A stretch of 36,931 nt of DNA, taken from positions 1 through 36,931 of the IMG/VR virus record IMGVR_UViG_3300031578_009193. One strand, given 5' to 3'. The DNA comes from a virus. Both the position numbers and the translations under genes were made by a program. Each line of letters opens with the position of its first letter. The stretch's first letter is position 1. Positions 36,077 through 36,931 of the stretch are shown here, in pieces. A model generated the notes under the pieces. It was not told the origin of the DNA. It saw only the letters and a program-made list of their open reading frames with translations, and searched no databases.

Positions 36077-36931
36077 CTACCACTCCACGATGATTGACCT
36101 CATCGAGTATCGCGGCGTCAAGCACAGCCTGCCGCTGGCGATCGACGACATGTCCCTAGCCTTCCATCTGGGAATCCACAACCGGACGTTGTGGTTCTTC
36201 ATCTTGGAAAAGAACAAGCTCTACAACACCTTCGACATCGACAAGCGCGGGAAGGGTACGGGCAAGCGGGGAATCCAAGATCCGGACAAGCGTTTGAAGC
36301 GGGCTCAGAAGGTGATGCTCTCCAAGTTCCTGAACCCTATCCCCGTCGGCGAGCACATCGGCGCCTACGTTCCCGGTCGCAGCTGTATGGCCACGGCCCA
36401 GCAGCACGTCGGAAAGGGTGTCATCATTTCGATGGACATCAAGGACTTCTTTCCGAGCGTGAAGCGCGCGATGGTGCGACACTACTTTCGGTCGTTGGGA
36501 TATGCGCACCGTGTGGCCAGCCTGATGGCAGACCTGGTTACCTACAAGAACTTCCTTCCCCAGGGGGCACCGACCTCGGGGATGGTGGCCAACCTGGTGG
36601 CGGACCAGCGCTTTGACCGAACCATCATGCGTGAACTGAAAGAGCTGGGACCGGACTGGGTGTACACCCGGTACTCCGATGACATTGACATCTCGCACCC
36701 GGACAAGCCGACACGCGAGGGCGTCGCAGCCGTTGTGAATCTCGTGCGAGCTCGTGTCAAGGAGGCGGGCTTCACCATCAACGAGAATAAGACGCGGACG
36801 GAGCCCTACTGGAACCGGCAGAAGGTGCTGGGCATCGTGGTCAACGAGAAGCCCAACGTACAGCGCACGGACTACATGCACGTCCGGTGCATGATCCACA
36901 ACTGTATGATGCACGGATTCGCGTCCCAGTG
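36069..36931 (+). CDS. Retron-like reverse transcriptase (partial, runs off window end)
   Basis: 287 residues of an RNA-templated DNA polymerase, still open at the last base. Conserved RT blocks are in order: GAYVPGRS (about 98-105), TAQQH (109-113, like the retron NAxxH element), MDIKDFFPSV (block 3, D123), LPQGAPTSGMVANLV (block 4), YTRYSDDIDIS (block 5 with the catalytic D204/D205), GFTINENKTR (block 6) and VLGIVVN (block 7; retrons usually have VTG). QGAPTS and TRYSDD point to the retron/group II lineage rather than to diversity-generating elements, which carry a different block 4. The thumb and any C-terminal effector are outside the window. There is no space for an msr-msd RNA directly upstream, because the start overlaps the preceding gene. 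Confidence 0.9.
   Translation, partial: MSSYHSTMIDLIEYRGVKHSLPLAIDDMSLAFHLGIHNRTLWFFILEKNKLYNTFDIDKRGKGTGKRGIQDPDKRLKRAQKVMLSKFLNPIPVGEHIGAYVPGRSCMATAQQHVGKGVIISMDIKDFFPSVKRAMVRHYFRSLGYAHRVASLMADLVTYKNFLPQGAPTSGMVANLVADQRFDRTIMRELKELGPDWVYTRYSDDIDISHPDKPTREGVAAVVNLVRARVKEAGFTINENKTRTEPYWNRQKVLGIVVNEKPNVQRTDYMHVRCMIHNCMMHGFASQ

Noticed and set aside
36069-36931. Diversity-generating retroelement
   Set aside because: RT block 4 is QGAPTS and block 5 TRYSDD, of retron/group II type, and no template or variable repeat pair was seen in the window.

Overview
The window looks like part of a large tailed-phage genome (or a prophage or metagenomic contig of one) from a GC-rich bacterial host. It carries a large terminase and a portal protein, a phage-type replication set (DnaG-type primase-helicase, UDG-exonuclease-PolA polymerase, SNF2 helicase, RNase H, two Cas4/RecB-like nucleases), and its own multisubunit RNA polymerase plus a sigma-70 factor. 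I see no ribosomal or metabolic genes and no tRNA. Genes are packed in strand-switching blocks. Many neighbours are translationally coupled through TGATG, TAATG or ATGA overlaps.

Layout. 1-9564 (minus): RNA polymerase block. A 1476-aa beta/beta'-N fusion is followed by a 1018-aa multidomain protein resembling LigD DNA-repair enzymes (polymerase/primase plus 3'-phosphoesterase, with a P-loop kinase-like domain between). Then come a signal-peptide membrane protein, two small proteins sharing an MLK-AYQ-G N-terminus, and the C-terminal half of beta' (cut by the window edge). 9691-10462 (plus): a coiled-coil protein and a possible 23-aa peptide. 10555-12758 (minus): portal and a small partner. 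12872-18511 (plus): SNF2 helicase, RNase H, Cas4-like nuclease, small basic or zinc proteins, ParB/KorB-like protein. 18524-19432 (minus): sigma factor. 19592-27955 (plus): replication operon. 27956-28711: a gene-poor stretch with dense nested inverted repeats, probably a large structured RNA. 28712-30307 (minus): terminase. 30331-31557 (plus): MoxR-like AAA ATPase. 31554-33702 (minus): three probable structural genes. 33786-36931 (plus): metallopeptidase/VWA partner of the AAA protein, a Cys-rich protein and a retron-like reverse transcriptase cut by the window end.

How it may work together. Host-like promoters (TTGCAC-17-TATTAT before portal, TTGACG-18-TACCAT before the replication operon, TTGTGT-17-TACTAT before a structural block) suggest use of a bacterial-type holoenzyme, perhaps the phage RNAP with the phage sigma. 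A 13-bp palindrome, TTTAC-N3-GTAAA, occurs six times, four of them in the short gaps between operons and three directly after TGA stop codons. It resembles the operator format of KorB-type ParB proteins, and a ParB-like gene ends at one of the sites.

Most worth follow-up: the LigD-like fusion inside the RNAP block, the split of beta' around a 4.4-kb insertion, the TTTAC-N3-GTAAA sites, the structured region at 28191-28680, the retron-like RT, and the MoxR/VWA pair interleaved with head genes. All assignments come from reading motifs by eye; no database search was run.
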